A stretch of DNA of 64,000 bases from Closterium sp. NIES-65 (Eukaryota > Streptophyta > Zygnematophyceae > Desmidiales > Closteriaceae): the NCBI GenBank assembly GCA_948144175.1, contig CANXME010002486.1, positions 3,968,001 to 4,032,000 of the forward strand. Direction: 5' to 3'. A program made the position numbers and the translations under genes. Positions 1-10,427 of the stretch are shown piece by piece. Within the stretch, counting starts at the first letter, position 1, and the number at the start of each line of letters is the position of its first letter. The notes under the pieces were generated by a model. The model had not been told where the DNA came from. It was given only the letters and a program-made list of their open reading frames with translations, and did not search any database.

Positions 1-495
1 GTCCCCGCCGTCGCCGCTTTCACTACTCTGCTACGTACATGCAGATAGCACGGGTGATACTGCAAACAAGTGTTCACGTACAGTATATATATTTCGTCTG
101 GAGCATGTTGGGACAATCTCTTGGCAGTCGTCAAAGCAGAAGATGATTGCTTTTTTGTCTGCAGATACAGAGTTCATCACTGCCTCCAACGCAACAAAGG
201 AGGGTCTTAACCATTGCGAGTTACTAAGTGAAACAAACTTAGTGGATGTGCCGCAATTCTAACTCCTCTAAAAATCGTCCGCAATTCGCATTGCTGGTTA
301 TGCCAACTGAACGAAACGCATTTCGCTACGCTACTTCTTCGTCATGCTACTTCTTGGTGAATGACAAAATCGAACAAGACAAGTTAGGTACGGCTTGCAT
401 ACTGTCCTTTGAGCAAAATTGCCGCAGATTTCTTGACCAAGCGACTACCTCGACCGAAGTCTCACTACTCCATGTTGCTGACTAGACTCTGCCAC
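1..495 (+). pseudogene. Decayed Ty1/copia RNase H fragment
   Basis: Translation in shifting frames gives the end of a copia RNase H domain. Near 105-170 there is an ISWQSSKQK-like block followed by a decayed copy of the usual S-x-A-E-(Y/F)-I-A motif. Near 285-340 comes a block reading RIAGYAN, then a stop, then TKRISLRYFFV. Near 395-490 comes RLAYCPLSKIAADFLTKRL, the usual end of copia pol. The order and spacing match the RNase H of the minus-strand copia element at 43187-49233, so this is a related lineage. Several frameshifts and stops show it is dead. The rest of the element lies outside the window to the left. Confidence 0.75.
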
Positions 496-747
496 ATCAT
501 AAACAACACCGGCAACATCGAACTTCGAAAGGGAGTATTGGAGTAAATAAATTGATTTATGGAATTCAATAGTTTGAATAGTAAATAACTATAGTAGTAT
601 CGTAGTATTATCATAGGTGAATGTTACTGTAGCATGTATCCCTTCGCATAAGTTACATGTTGTAGCGCAAACAGTTTTGTGACTGTTCGTGTGAGAGAGG
701 AAACATGTTAATTTTTTCAATTCCTTTCCTCGCCATCTACTCAGCAC
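496..747. other. AT-rich gap, nothing recognised
   Basis: AT-rich sequence between two copia fragments. It may include degraded LTR sequence of the first fragment, but no paired LTR or gene could be seen. Confidence 0.4.
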
Positions 748-1272
748 TTGAATGATGCGAAGCGTGTCCTGCGCTACCTCTCCGGCTCTAAATCTTTTGG
801 TCTCTTCTTTCATGGACATGAGCATGGTAGTGTCTTGCATGGTTTCACGGATGTGTATCGGGAAGGTCCTCTTTCAAAGCGGAATTCCACTGGACGCTAC
901 ATGTTTGTGATAGCGGGAGCAGCTATTTCTTGGCAATCGAAGAAGCAAGGTTGTGTGGCATTATCTTCAACGGAGGCGGAGTATATGACTGTGATGCAAG
1001 GAGCAAGAGAGGCTGTGTGGTTGCAAGGGTTGCTGACAGAGTTGGGTCTTCCCCAACATGAGCCGACCATTCTGCACATTGATAACACATTGGCGATCGC
1101 CTTGAGAAAAAATCCGGCCTTTCATGGATGCACAAAGCACATTGATACCTAGTATCACTACATTCGGGAGCTGATTAAGAACAAAGTTGTGACACCGGCC
1201 TACAGCAGCACCACGGACCAGGCTGCTAACTTTCTGACTAACATACTCCCCCGCCATCTCTTTCTTCTTGGC
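748..1272 (+). pseudogene. Second Ty1/copia RNase H fragment, different lineage
   Basis: An open frame (748-1152) and its continuation past one in-frame TAG (1150) encode the C-terminal part of a copia pol protein. In order it shows KRVLRYL, a fingers block with TGRYMFV and ISWQSKKQ, the SSTEAEYM active-site motif, a HIDNT block, KHIDT-stop-YHYIRE, and the terminal DQAANFLTNILPRH. The motifs differ from both neighbouring copia families, so this is a third lineage. No reverse transcriptase or LTR is attached. It is a truncated, inactive fragment. Confidence 0.75.
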
Positions 1273-2028
1273 CGCCACCGCGCCGGATTGATGTCGATCG
1301 ATTCTCTCGAGTGCTTCTGTATTGCTGTCTTTTCCGCTCCTTCATCTCGCTCTGAGGGTCAGCAGTGCGGGAGGGGTTTTGGAATGAGCTGCTGCTGCTG
1401 CTGCTGCTCGAGTGGCACCAGGGTGGTGGGAAAGTTTTCACGTGGCGAAAATTTTCGCCACAGTTTCCTCGTCAGCCAAAATTTGAATTTGCATAAAGGC
1501 ATCCAGCAACATTACCCATTCGCCACCTCACCGTCCTTAAACTCCAGTCAGCAAGGCACCATTCCATTTTCACCCAATATAAATTAATCAATCCTCCACC
1601 TCATCTCTTCTCCAGTCCTCTTCAACCTTCTCATCCCAAACTCCACCACTCAATCGAAAGATTTCCTCACCAAGCTTTAAATTCAAGGCCACATTCATTC
1701 CACTCACCAAGCCTTAAATTCAAGGCCACATTCATCCCACTCACTAAGCCTTCACTTCAAGGCCACATTCATCACCCCCACGTATCCAACTCAACCAATC
1801 ACAATCTTTCATCTCCTCATTCCTCATCCAACCTTAAACTCCACCAAATACAAGGAGGGTTCACCACATTCTTCACACCCAAGCTCTCTACAAGCTCCAT
1901 TACAAGCTCTCTCAAGGCCACCTTCAAAGTCCTTATGCCTAACTCCTAAGGCTGCACTCATACCACCAACCTCTCCCAACCCAAGCTCATAGCCATGTTC
2001 TCCAACTCTAGAGAAGTTTATGCTTCAT
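1273..2028. other. Non-coding stretch with short repeats
   Basis: No gene recognised. A (CTG)n run lies at about 1388-1408. From about 1660 to 1770 a unit of roughly 40 bp containing AAGCCTTAAATTCAAGGCC and ACATTCATCCCACTCAC is repeated about three times with small changes. The remainder is AT-rich, pyrimidine-rich sequence. Confidence 0.5.
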
Positions 2029-2158
2029 AGTCTTTCTTTTATATTGTCATTAATGGTTTCTCCTCAAGTCCATCAAGTTTAAATGTTCAACACCAATCTT
2101 TGTCTTTCTTATAATCAAGATCCAATCTCTACCTTTCAACACTCAAGCTTGGAGATTC
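2029..2158. repeat. Left copy of a host tandem duplication, split by element A
   Basis: The stretch from about 2029 to 2158 is about 90% similar to about 16410-16543, sharing ATATTGTCATTAATGG, TCCATCAAGTTT, TTATAATCAAGATCCAA and AGCTTGGAGATTC. Element A sits between the left copy and its right flank, which starts at 16365. The second copy reads straight through the insertion point (AGCTTGGAGATTCTTCTCC), so it serves as an empty-site reference. Confidence 0.8.
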
Positions 2159-2283
2159 TGTCAAATTTATATGACTTAGCTGCTGTAGGCTATAGTGGGG
2201 TAGCACATATGGGTTACAGCTTTCTAGAATTTTTACTTGTACCCAACTTTCCCTTAGTCTTTTCATTCTCGTTCAATTTCACA
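2159..2283 (+). repeat. 5' LTR of copia element A
   Basis: Length is 125 bp, short for copia. It contains GGCTATAGTGGGGTAG, a block shared with the LTRs of B and D and with the solo LTR at 39168-39290. Together these define one superfamily of very short LTRs. Confidence 0.9.
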
Positions 2284-2330
2284 TGGTATAGAGCAGGTTC
2301 CCCTGTGGGAACTCTTCCTAGGGCCCACAG
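2284..2330 (+). promoter_or_regulatory. Primer-binding site and leader hairpin of element A
   Basis: TGGTATAGAGCAGG directly follows the LTR. It matches the copia-type PBS complementary to initiator-Met tRNA (TGGTATCAGAGC) with one base missing. A hairpin with arms GTTCCC and GGGAAC follows at 2297-2312. The same hairpin is present in B, and in D with a matched shorter stem. Confidence 0.7.
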
Positions 2331-2339
2331 ATTTATTTA

Positions 2340-3060
2340 TTTTCCTGCCTGGAGCGCGCTCAGCCTCTGCCCGAGTCGCGCTCCCCTCTCACGACCCCGT
2401 CGCGCCGCCCTTACGACCCCGTCGCGCCGCCTTAGCGGCCCCGTCGCGTCGCGCCTCCTTAGCGGCCCCGTCGAGTCGCCCTTGCGACCCCGTCGCGCCG
2501 CCCTCGCGGCCCCATCACGTCGCGCCGCCCTCGCGGCCTCGTCGCGCCGCCCTTGTGACCCTTTCGCGCCGCCCTCCCGGCCTCTTTGAGCCGCCCTAGC
2601 GACCCTTCCACGCCGCCCTCGTGGCCCCGTCGCCTACCCTTGCGGCCCCGGCGCCGCTCTTCCGGCCCCACCGCCGCCTCTGCTGGCCCCGTCGCCCCAC
2701 CCTTGCGACCCCGCGGCTCCACCCTTAAGGCGCCGGTTGCCACCCTTTGTGGCCCCGCCGCCGCCCTCAGCGGCCTCGTCGCCGCCCCACCCGGCCCCGC
2801 CGCCATCCCTTCAGCGGCCCTGCCACACTACCCGGCCCCGCCGTCACCACCGAGCCGCCGGCGCCGCTGAGCCGCCGTTGCTGCTGAGCTGCCGAGCCGC
2901 CCGAACCACCCGAGCCGCCCGAGCCGCCGCTGCTGCCGAGCCACCCGAGCCGCCTGAGCCGCCGAGCCGCCGAGCTGCAGTTGCTACCGAGCCGCCGAAC
3001 CACCGAGCCGCCCGAGCCGCCCTGTCCGGTAAGAGCGGCACCTCTACCACTGCGCTGCCC
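2340..3060 (+). repeat. GC-rich repetitive leader of element A
   Basis: Between PBS and gag lies about 0.7 kb of short imperfect repeats, first built around GCGGCCCCGTCGCGCCGCC, then around GAGCCGCCC. Open frames on both strands encode only Pro/Arg/Ala or Gly/Ser low complexity and are not credible genes. B and D have leaders of the same type at the same place but with differently expanded units. Confidence 0.75.
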
Positions 3061-3096
3061 TTAGCCTACTGCTCGCGCTGCTAGTCTAGTGCTGTC

Positions 3097-4152
3097 ATGG
3101 CTACCCCCAGCGTCCTCGCTTTTGACGCTGAGGGTCGGGCCATTGACTTTGACGTCTGGGTAGATGACCTGCAGCTTTTCCTACAGTGCAATAGGGCAGA
3201 CGGTCTCTCCCTCTTTGACCTCACTTCTGGTGCCTCTCCTGCCCCTGCTGCTGATGCTGACGCCACTGTTTGCTCACAGTGGGCGACACGCGATGTTGCT
3301 GCACGTCTTGCTGTGCGTCGCCACTTGCCTACCTCTGAGCGTGCACACTTTAGCCAGTACAAGAGTGCTAGGACCTTGTACGACGCTGTAGTTGCACGCT
3401 ACTCTTCCCCTGCCACTGCTGCACTTAGCCGCCTCATCCTGCCGTACCTCTTCCCTGACCTTGCTGCTTTTCCCACAGTCGCTGACCTCATTACGCACTT
3501 TCGCACTAGTGACATTTGCTACCGCGCTGCCCTTCCCGCTGAGTTCTGCGCCAAGAACCCCCCCCACATGTACATCACACTCTACTACATAGTCACCCGG
3601 CTCCCTGACACCCTTCGCCCGGTCAGGGACCACTTCCTCTCTGTTTGCCCCACCACTCTCACCGTTGACCTCCTCGAGGAGCGCCTCCTAGCAGCAGAGA
3701 AGAGCATAGTCGCTGTAGGAGCCTCTCGTGGTGACCCTCGTGCCCTTGTCTTTGAAAGGTGCTCCCCCTCTCCTCTCTTGCCCTCTGTTGCCTCTGTTGC
3801 TGCGGCCAACCTCGTTGGTCTTGAGTCGGTCGATGCGGCGTCTGCCCCTAGCGGGAGACGCCGCACTGGCAAGGGCAAGGGGGGCAGGGGCGCTGGAGGA
3901 GCTAGCGGGGGCGGTGGAGGCGGCAGTGGAGGCGGCGGAGGGTGTGGGGGTGGCGGTGGGGGTGGTGGCGGGGGTGGGGCAACGGTGGCGGCAGTGGAGG
4001 CGGAGGAGGCAGTGGAGGTGGCGGAGGTGGCGGCAGTGGAGGTGGCGGCGGTGGAGGAGGCGGCGACGGAGGAGGTGGAGCTGGTCGGGGTGGCGCTGCG
4101 CAGAGGGTCGGCTCTGGTGGTGGTCAGCGTCAGCAGCAGCAGCAGTAGTAGT

Positions 4153-4189
<37 letters not shown>

Positions 4190-4463
4190 TACTCGTGAGA
4201 TCCCCCCCCCTTAGCAGCTTCGTGAGTGGTACGCTGCACGCCAGCGGGGTGGGGGTACTGGTCCATGCACCTACGTCCTACGCACTGGAGACCGCGCGGG
4301 TGAGCCGTGCGGGGGTGCGCACTCCACCCAGCGCTGCTTTGGCCGCCTGACGGACGCTTGGCGTCACCAGTTTCCTGAGGCCACTGAGATCCCTCGCTGG
4401 GGCGAGCTGTCTAGGGCGGGAGTAGCTATCTTTGACCTTGACTTTGATGCTATTCTTGCTGCC
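3097..4463 (+). pseudogene. Copia gag of element A, frameshifted
   Basis: The start MATPSVLAFDAEGRAIDFD matches gag of element B. The first 290 residues form the helical gag domain, open through the C-run at about 3557 that breaks B and D. A long Gly-rich linker follows (about 3900-4110). The frame shifts near 3970, and after a (CAG)n tract an in-frame TAG lies at 4212, where B has CAG. Beyond it are QLREWYAARQRG and a Cys/His cluster with C-x(14)-C-x(4)-H-x(4)-C spacing, which may serve as the nucleocapsid zinc knuckle. The product would bind element RNA and form particles, but this copy is broken. Confidence 0.85.
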
Positions 4464-5294
4464 ATGTATGCTGTGACTATTAGTGATCAGGGTGACTGTT
4501 ACCGGTGTTTTCCGCAGGACCCGTGCATTAGGACTGCTGCTCTAGGTACTGGTGAGGCTGCTGCTCTAGGTGCTAGCGAGGCTGCTGCTCTAGGTGCTAG
4601 TGCGTCTGCTTCCTCAGGTGCTGGTGAGTCTGCTTTCTCAGGTACTGCGTTGGCTTCGGCCTCCCACACCTTCGCCCTTGACTCGGGGGCTTCTCACTCC
4701 TTCTTTCGAGACCGCACCACACTCACGGCGCTTGGTCGGCCAGTTACAGTCTCTCTGGTAGACCCCTCTGGGGGTCCTGTCCTTGCTCACTTCTCCACTG
4801 TCCTCCCGTGTCCGGCGGCCCCCTCTGGCACCCTGTCTGGTCTTTACCTCCCCTCATTCTCTACGAACTTGGTGAGTGGTGCTGACCTACAGGATGCGTG
4901 GGTTCACCAGTTCACTCCTGCGAGCCAGCGGGTGACCCACTGCACGGATGCTCGGACGGGCCGACACTGGGCCACGTTTACACGTCGGCCGGGGTCGAGC
5001 CTGTGCACACTGACCGCTGAGTCTCCTCTAGTCACTACGTCTGGTCAGGCAGCTACGTCGGGTCAGGTGTTTTCTGCAGCGTCCAGGTCTGGTCCTGAGT
5101 CTGCCCCCTGCTTGTGTCGCCTCCTGTCTCACGAGACTCTCCTCTGGCACCACCGCCTTGGTCACCCCTCTCTGCCTCGTCTCCGAGGCATGGCGTCCCG
5201 TGTCCTTGTCTTCCCCTTGCGCACCAAGGGTGATGTCACTGAGGTGTTGAGCGACTGGATCCGCGCAGCTCGTCTTCCTTGGCTTCCCCCTTGA
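4464..5294 (+). pseudogene. Protease and GAG-pre-integrase part of element A pol, truncated
   Basis: MYAVTISDQGDCYRCF opens the protease region. The aspartic protease motif LDSGASHSFF is at about residues 72-81. The pre-integrase motif LLWHHRLGHPS is near residue 228. Compared with B, the sequence jumps from MASRVLV directly to FPLRTKG. It then jumps from AARL to the tail motif of integrase, ending in a frameshift at 5292. These two internal deletions remove the DDE catalytic core, so no working integrase can be made. Confidence 0.85.
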
Positions 5295-7862
5295 CGCACC
5301 AGGGTGGCAGTTCTACCACCCCACCTCTCGCCGTGTTCTGGCCTCCCAGGACGTCACGTTTGACGAGTCGGTCCCCTACTACCGTCTCTTCCCCTACCGC
5401 ACTCCGTCCCTCCCCCCGCCACCGCTCTAACTTGTGCCAGGTCCCCCCCCTGGTAGACCCCCTTCCCCCTCAGGGTCCTGCCCCTTCAGGTGTGTCCCAG
5501 GTAGACACAGTCAAGCCTGTGGAGGTCGCTGGTGACTCCGGTGCTGCTGAGGGTGCTGAGCCTGGGGGTGCTGACTCTGGGGGTGTTGAGCGTGTGGGTG
5601 TTACACCTTGGGGTACTAAGCCTGGGGGTGCTGAGCCTGAGGGTGCTACGACAGGGGGTGCTGAGCCTGGGGGTGCTACGCCTGGAGGTGCTGAGCCTGG
5701 GGGTGCGGAGCCTGAGGGAGCTGGGCCTGCTCGTGTGGCGTCTGGCGGTGCTGGGCCTGGAGGTTCTCCGGGTGCGGAGCCTGAGGGAGCTGGGCCTGCT
5801 CGTGTGGCGTCTGGCGGTGCTGGGCTTGGAGGTTCTCCGGGTGCTCCGTCTCGACGGGAGCCACTCTCTCCACAAAAGGTGCATGAGTGGTTTGCCCGGC
5901 GCTGGAGGCATGCTTCTGGAGCTGGAGGTTCTTCGGCTGCTGAGGGTGCTGGTGCCACGGGTCCCGGAGGTGTCCGTACTGGGAGTACTGGAGCTGCTGG
6001 GCCTGCAGGTACTACTGGAGCTAGAGCCACTGCGTCTTCTCGTGGTCCGACTAGAGCTGGAGCTGCTAAGGGTGTTGGCGCTGGCGGTATTGGAGGCGGT
6101 CCTGCTGGAGGTACTACTAGTGCTGCCGGAGGTCCTAGAGCTACTCGAGCTGCTGGGGGAACTAGAGCTAGAGGTGCTGCTGGCGCTGGTGCTACCGCTG
6201 GGGGTGCTGGAGCTTTCACTGCTGTGTCTGGAGTCACTGCGCGGCCTCGGCCGTACTTCGTTCCGCTCCTTGAGCAGGTTCTTGGTCTCCCACCTTCTAC
6301 TAGTCCTCCTCCTCCCTTAGAGTGTCCACAGCCTGTCCCGTCACAGTTACAGTTACAGCCGGCCTCCCCACTGCCTGCTCCTTCTCCCTACACTGGTCCT
6401 ACTGGAGGTCTTGCTGAGCGTCGTGAGCTTGCGTCTCGTCCTGCGTCGCTTGTCCGTGCTGCTCGCGCTAGTGGTTGTGGTTCGCGTCCGCGTCCTCCCC
6501 CTGTGCCCGGCACGCATCGGATGTCTCTCCGTCCGTCCACTGCTCCTCTGCGTGCCCCTTTGCCTTCTCCTCCTGAGTCCTCTCTTCCTGCTCTTGCTGA
6601 CCCAGAGTCGGACTCCCTTCGTGCTGCTAGTATGAGTGTCACGCGTCTCCTTGCTACTGTTGTCACTGACCCTTCCTTTGAGTCCACTTCTGCGTCTGCC
6701 CTAGTTGCTGAGCTCGTCGACTTTGCTGCTCGTTGTCGTCTAGACTACGCTGCTAGTCTTGTTGCTGCGTCTGAGTCTGTCTGTCCTCCGTCTGTTGGGG
6801 GTGAGTGTGCCCTTGGCACGGACGTCCTTGAGGATAGGTAGGAGGAGTTCCAGTGTTTGGCTGCTGCTTCACCTCATCTCGTGTCCGTACTGCTTACCCC
6901 TGAGGGAGACCCGGATGCACTTGACATCCCGACTCCGCGCTCTTACGCGGAGGCGATAGAGGGTCCCTACTCCTCTCAGTGGCAGGCAGCTATGGACGCA
7001 GAGATGGCTTCCTGGAAGTCCACAGGCACCTACGTTGACGACGTTCCCCCGCCTGGGGCGAACATCGTCAGTGGCATGTGGATTTTCAGGGTGAAGCGGC
7101 CGCCGGGTTCTCCGCCTGTCTTCAAGGCGCGTTACGTGGCTCGAGGCTTCAGTCAGCGGCAGGGAGCTGACTACTTTCAGACCTTCTCTCCCACCCCGAA
7201 GATGACCACTCTTCGGGTACTGCTGCACATAGCTGCTCACCGTGACTACGAGCTACACTCTCTTGACTTCAGCACTGCTTTCTTGCAGGGCAGCCTGCAC
7301 GAGGAGATCTGGCTGCGCCGCCCACTTGGCTTCACTGGGACTTTTCCTCCTGGCACCCAGTGGAGCCTCCGGCGGCCAGTCTACGGTCTCCGCCAGGCAC
7401 CGCGTGAGTGGCACGACACACTGAGGACTACGCTTGCGGCTCTTGGGTTTGCTCCCTCTACTGCCGACTCGTCGTTGTCTCTGCGCACCGACACTTCTTT
7501 GCCGCCGTTCTACATCCTTGTGTACGTCGACGACTTGGTCTTTGCCACTGCTGACACCGCTGGACTCGCCCACGTGAAGTCCGAGCTGCAGAAGAGACAC
7601 ACGTGCACAGACCTGGGTGAACTGCGCAGCTACCTTGGCTTGCAGATCACCCGGGACAGAGCACGCCGCACCTTTACCCTGACTCAGTCACACATGGTGC
7701 AGCAGGTTATTCAGCGCTTCGGCTTCACGTACTCCTCGCCTCAGGCCACTCCTCTGTCTACTCGCCACTCGCTCTCAGCTCTGCCTTCGGATGAGTCCGT
7801 AGAGTCGAGTGGCCCGTACCCAGAGCTTGTTGGCTGCCTCATGTACCTGATGACCTGCACAC
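5278..7862 (+). pseudogene. Integrase tail, linker and reverse transcriptase of element A pol
   Basis: The start carries the integrase C-terminal block (APGWQFYHP). A linker of degenerate GAEPGG-type repeats follows (about 5550-5850), then a Ser/Pro-rich spacer. After an in-frame TAG at 6839, where B has CAG, the frame stays open through the reverse transcriptase. Motifs are ANIVSGMWIFRVKR, FKARYVARGFSQ, LDFSTAFLQG, RQAPREWHDTL and the catalytic YVDDLVFA (about 7520-7543). The frame ends inside element B's 5' LTR and resumes after 15389. This is the best preserved part of A. Confidence 0.88.
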
Positions 7863-7995
7863 TGTCAGATGATTATATTGCTGATGCATATATTTAGGCT
7901 GTGGTGGGGTAGCCCATAGGGGGTACAACCCAATTAGGGTTGGTACTTGTACTCGTTTCATTTCATAGTGCATTCATTCCTCTCTCAACTCCACA
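7863..7995 (+). repeat. 5' LTR of copia element B
   Basis: Starts TGTCAGATGATTATATTGC and ends CTCCACA. It shares the GGGGTAGCCCATAGGGGGTA block with the LTR of D. Confidence 0.92.
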
Positions 7996-8045
7996 TGGTA
8001 TAGAGCGGGTTCCCTGTGGGAACTTTGCCTAGGGCCCACCGAAGC
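7996..8045 (+). promoter_or_regulatory. PBS and leader hairpin of element B
   Basis: TGGTATAGAGCGGG follows the LTR as an initiator-Met-type PBS. The hairpin GTTCCC-TGT-GGGAAC is at 8009-8023. It is followed by the conserved TAGGGCCCACCGAAGCGCGCC. Confidence 0.7.
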
Positions 8046-8089
8046 GCGCCCCGAGGCGCGCCAACTTTTTTTTTCTCTCGCTCGAGCGA

Positions 8090-9000
8090 CCCTCCGTGTC
8101 GCCCTTCCCTCGCGGCCCTGCCGCCCTTTCTGACGCGGCCCCGCCGCCATTTCAGCCGCGGCTCCGCCGCCCATCTCGAACGCGGCCCCGCCGCCTACTA
8201 AGACGCGGCCCCGCCGCCCACTCAGACGCGGCCCCGCCGCCTGCTCACCCGCGGCCCCGCCGCTCGCTACGACGCGGCCCCGCGGCCTGCTCTGCCGGCC
8301 CCGCAGCTGCACCTGACGGCCCCGCCGTCCCCTCTGCTAGCCCGCCGCTGCACCTGCTGGCCCGCCACTGCGCCTGACGGCCCCGCCGCTGCACCTGCCG
8401 GCCCGCCGCAGCACCTGACGGCCCCGCCACTGCACCTGCCGGCCCGCCGCACCACCTGCCGGCCCGACCGCACCACCTGACGGCCCGCCGCTGCACCTAC
8501 CGGCCCGCGGCACCACTTGACGGCCCCGCCGCTGCACCTGCCGGCCCGCCGCTGCACCTGACGGCCCCGCCGCTGCACCTGCCGGCCCGCCGCTACACCT
8601 GACGGCCCGCCGCTGCACCTGCCGGCCCGCCGCACCACCTTACGGCCCCGCCGCTGCAACTACCGGCCCGCCGCTGCACCTGACGGCCCCGCCGCTACGC
8701 CTACCGGCCCGCCGCTGCACCTGCCGGCCCGCCGCTGCACCTACCGGCCCCGCCGCCCCACCAGCCGAGCCGCCGTAGCAGCCGAGCCGCCCCAGCAGCC
8801 GAGCCGCCGTAGCAGCCGAGCCGCCCCAGCAGCCGAGCCGCCCCAGCAGCCGAGCCGCCCCAGCAGCCGAGCCGCCCCGAGCAGCCGTGCCGCCCCAGCA
8901 GCCGAGCCGCTCCGAGCCGCCGAGTCGCCCGAGCCGCCCAGCAGTCGAGCCGCCGAGTCGCCCGAGCCGCCCGAGCCGCCCGAGCTGCCCGAGCCCTCCC
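8090..9000 (+). repeat. GC-rich repetitive leader of element B
   Basis: This stretch is built from two repeat blocks. At about 8100-8755 the units resemble CGGCCCCGCCGCTGCACCTG (about 17-20 bp, variable). At about 8756-8990 the units resemble AGCAGCCGAGCCGCCCC. It lies between PBS and gag. Open frames through it are low-complexity by-products. Confidence 0.75.
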
Positions 9001-9064
9001 TGCCCTGCCCTGTCTGGTGAACACTGAGCTTTACTCTACGCACTGCCCTCTCTCTACTGCTGTC

Positions 9065-10427
9065 ATGGCTACCCCTAGTGTCCTCACTTTTGACGCTGAG
9101 GGCAGAGCCATCGACTTTGACGTGTGGGTAGACGATCTGCTGCTTTTCCTACAGTGCGATAGAGCTGACGGACTCTCTCTCTTTGATCTCACTTCTGGTG
9201 CCTCTCCCGCCCCTGCTGCTACTGAGGATGCCACTGTTCGCTCACAGTGGGCCACACGCGATGCTGCTGCACGTCTTGCTGTGCGTCGCCACCTCCCCCC
9301 TGCTGAGCGTGCACACTTTGGGTCGTACAAGAGTGCTAAGACCTTGTACGACGCCGTTATTGCACGCTACTCCACCCCTGCCACTGCTGCACTGAGTCGC
9401 CTCATGCTACCGTACCTCTTTCCCGACCTTGCTGCTTTTGCCACAGTCGCCGACCTCATTACCCACCTGCGCACTAGTGACGCTCGCTTCCGCGCTGCGC
9501 TTCCTGCTGAGTTCTGCGCCAAGAACCCCCCCCCCCAAGTACTTCACTCTCTACTACATTGTCACCCGCCTCCCTGACTCCCTTTGAGGAGTCAGGGACG
9601 ACTTACTCTCAGTCAGCCCCACCACTCTCACCGTTGAGCTCCTCGAGAAGTCCCTCCTAGCGGCCGAGAAGAGCATTCTCGCTGTAGGGGCCTCTCGTGG
9701 TGACCCGCGCACCCCCATCTTTGAGGGGTGTTCCCCCTCCCCCCTCCTGCCCTCTGTCGCCTCTGCTGCTACGGCCGACCTAGTTGGTTTTGAGTCGGTC
9801 GGTGCGGCGTCTGTTCTCAGTGGGAGACGTCGCTCTGGCAAGAGCAAGGAGGGCAGGGGCGGTGGGGGAGGCGGCGGGGGCGGTGGAGGCGGCAGTGGGG
9901 GCAGCGGAGGAGGTGAGGGTGGTAGCGGGAGTGGTGGCGGGAGTGGAGGTGTCAGCGGCGGCAGTGGAGGCGGGGGCGGCAGTGGCGGTGGTGGTGGGGG
10001 TGGAGGCGGAGGCGGTGGTGGCGGCAGCGACGGTGGAGGTGGCGGTGGAGGTGGCGGCGGCGGCGGCGGAGGAGGCGGCGGAGGGGGCGGCGTCGGTCGT
10101 GGCTCGTCGCGGAGGAGTGGCTCCGGTGGTGGTCAGCGCCAGCAGCAGGAGCGTGGTCAGGAGACCCTCTCCCCGCAGCAGCTCCGTGAGTGGTACGCTG
10201 CACGTCAGAGGGGTGGGGCAACTGGTCCGTGCACCTACGTCCTGCGCACTGGCGACCGTGCGGGTGAGTAGTGTGGTGGTCCACACTCCGTCCAGCGCTG
10301 CTTCGGCCGCCTGACTGACGCTTGGCGCCGCCAGTTTCCTGACGCCTCTGAGATCCCTCGCTGGGACCAGCTGTCTAGGGCAGGAGTAGCTATCTTTGAT
10401 CTTGACTTTGATGCTATTCTTCGTGCC
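9065..10427 (+). pseudogene. Copia gag of element B, frameshifted
   Basis: ATG at 9065 (MATPSVLTFDAEGRAIDFD). The gag helical domain is open to a run of 11 C at about 9526-9536, where the frame shifts by one relative to element A. The next frame has a TGA at 9585 (D has CGA) and continues through a Gly-rich linker (9860-10100). QLREWYAARQRG and a TAG at 10269 (D has CAG) follow. The Cys/His cluster follows and leads into pol in the same frame, so gag and pol were probably one polyprotein. Confidence 0.85.

Noticed and set aside
2459..3084. Pro/Arg/Ala-rich and Gly/Ser-rich frames in copia leaders (also 8096-9043 and 60418-61260)
   Set aside because: They are translations of GC-rich tandem repeats and are not conserved as protein between A, B and D.
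3688..4266. Minus-strand Ala/His-rich frames opposite the gag Gly-rich linker (also 9780-10286 and 61558-62232)
   Set aside because: They mirror the Gly linker codons and the CAG tract; the plus-strand gag is the homologous coding frame.
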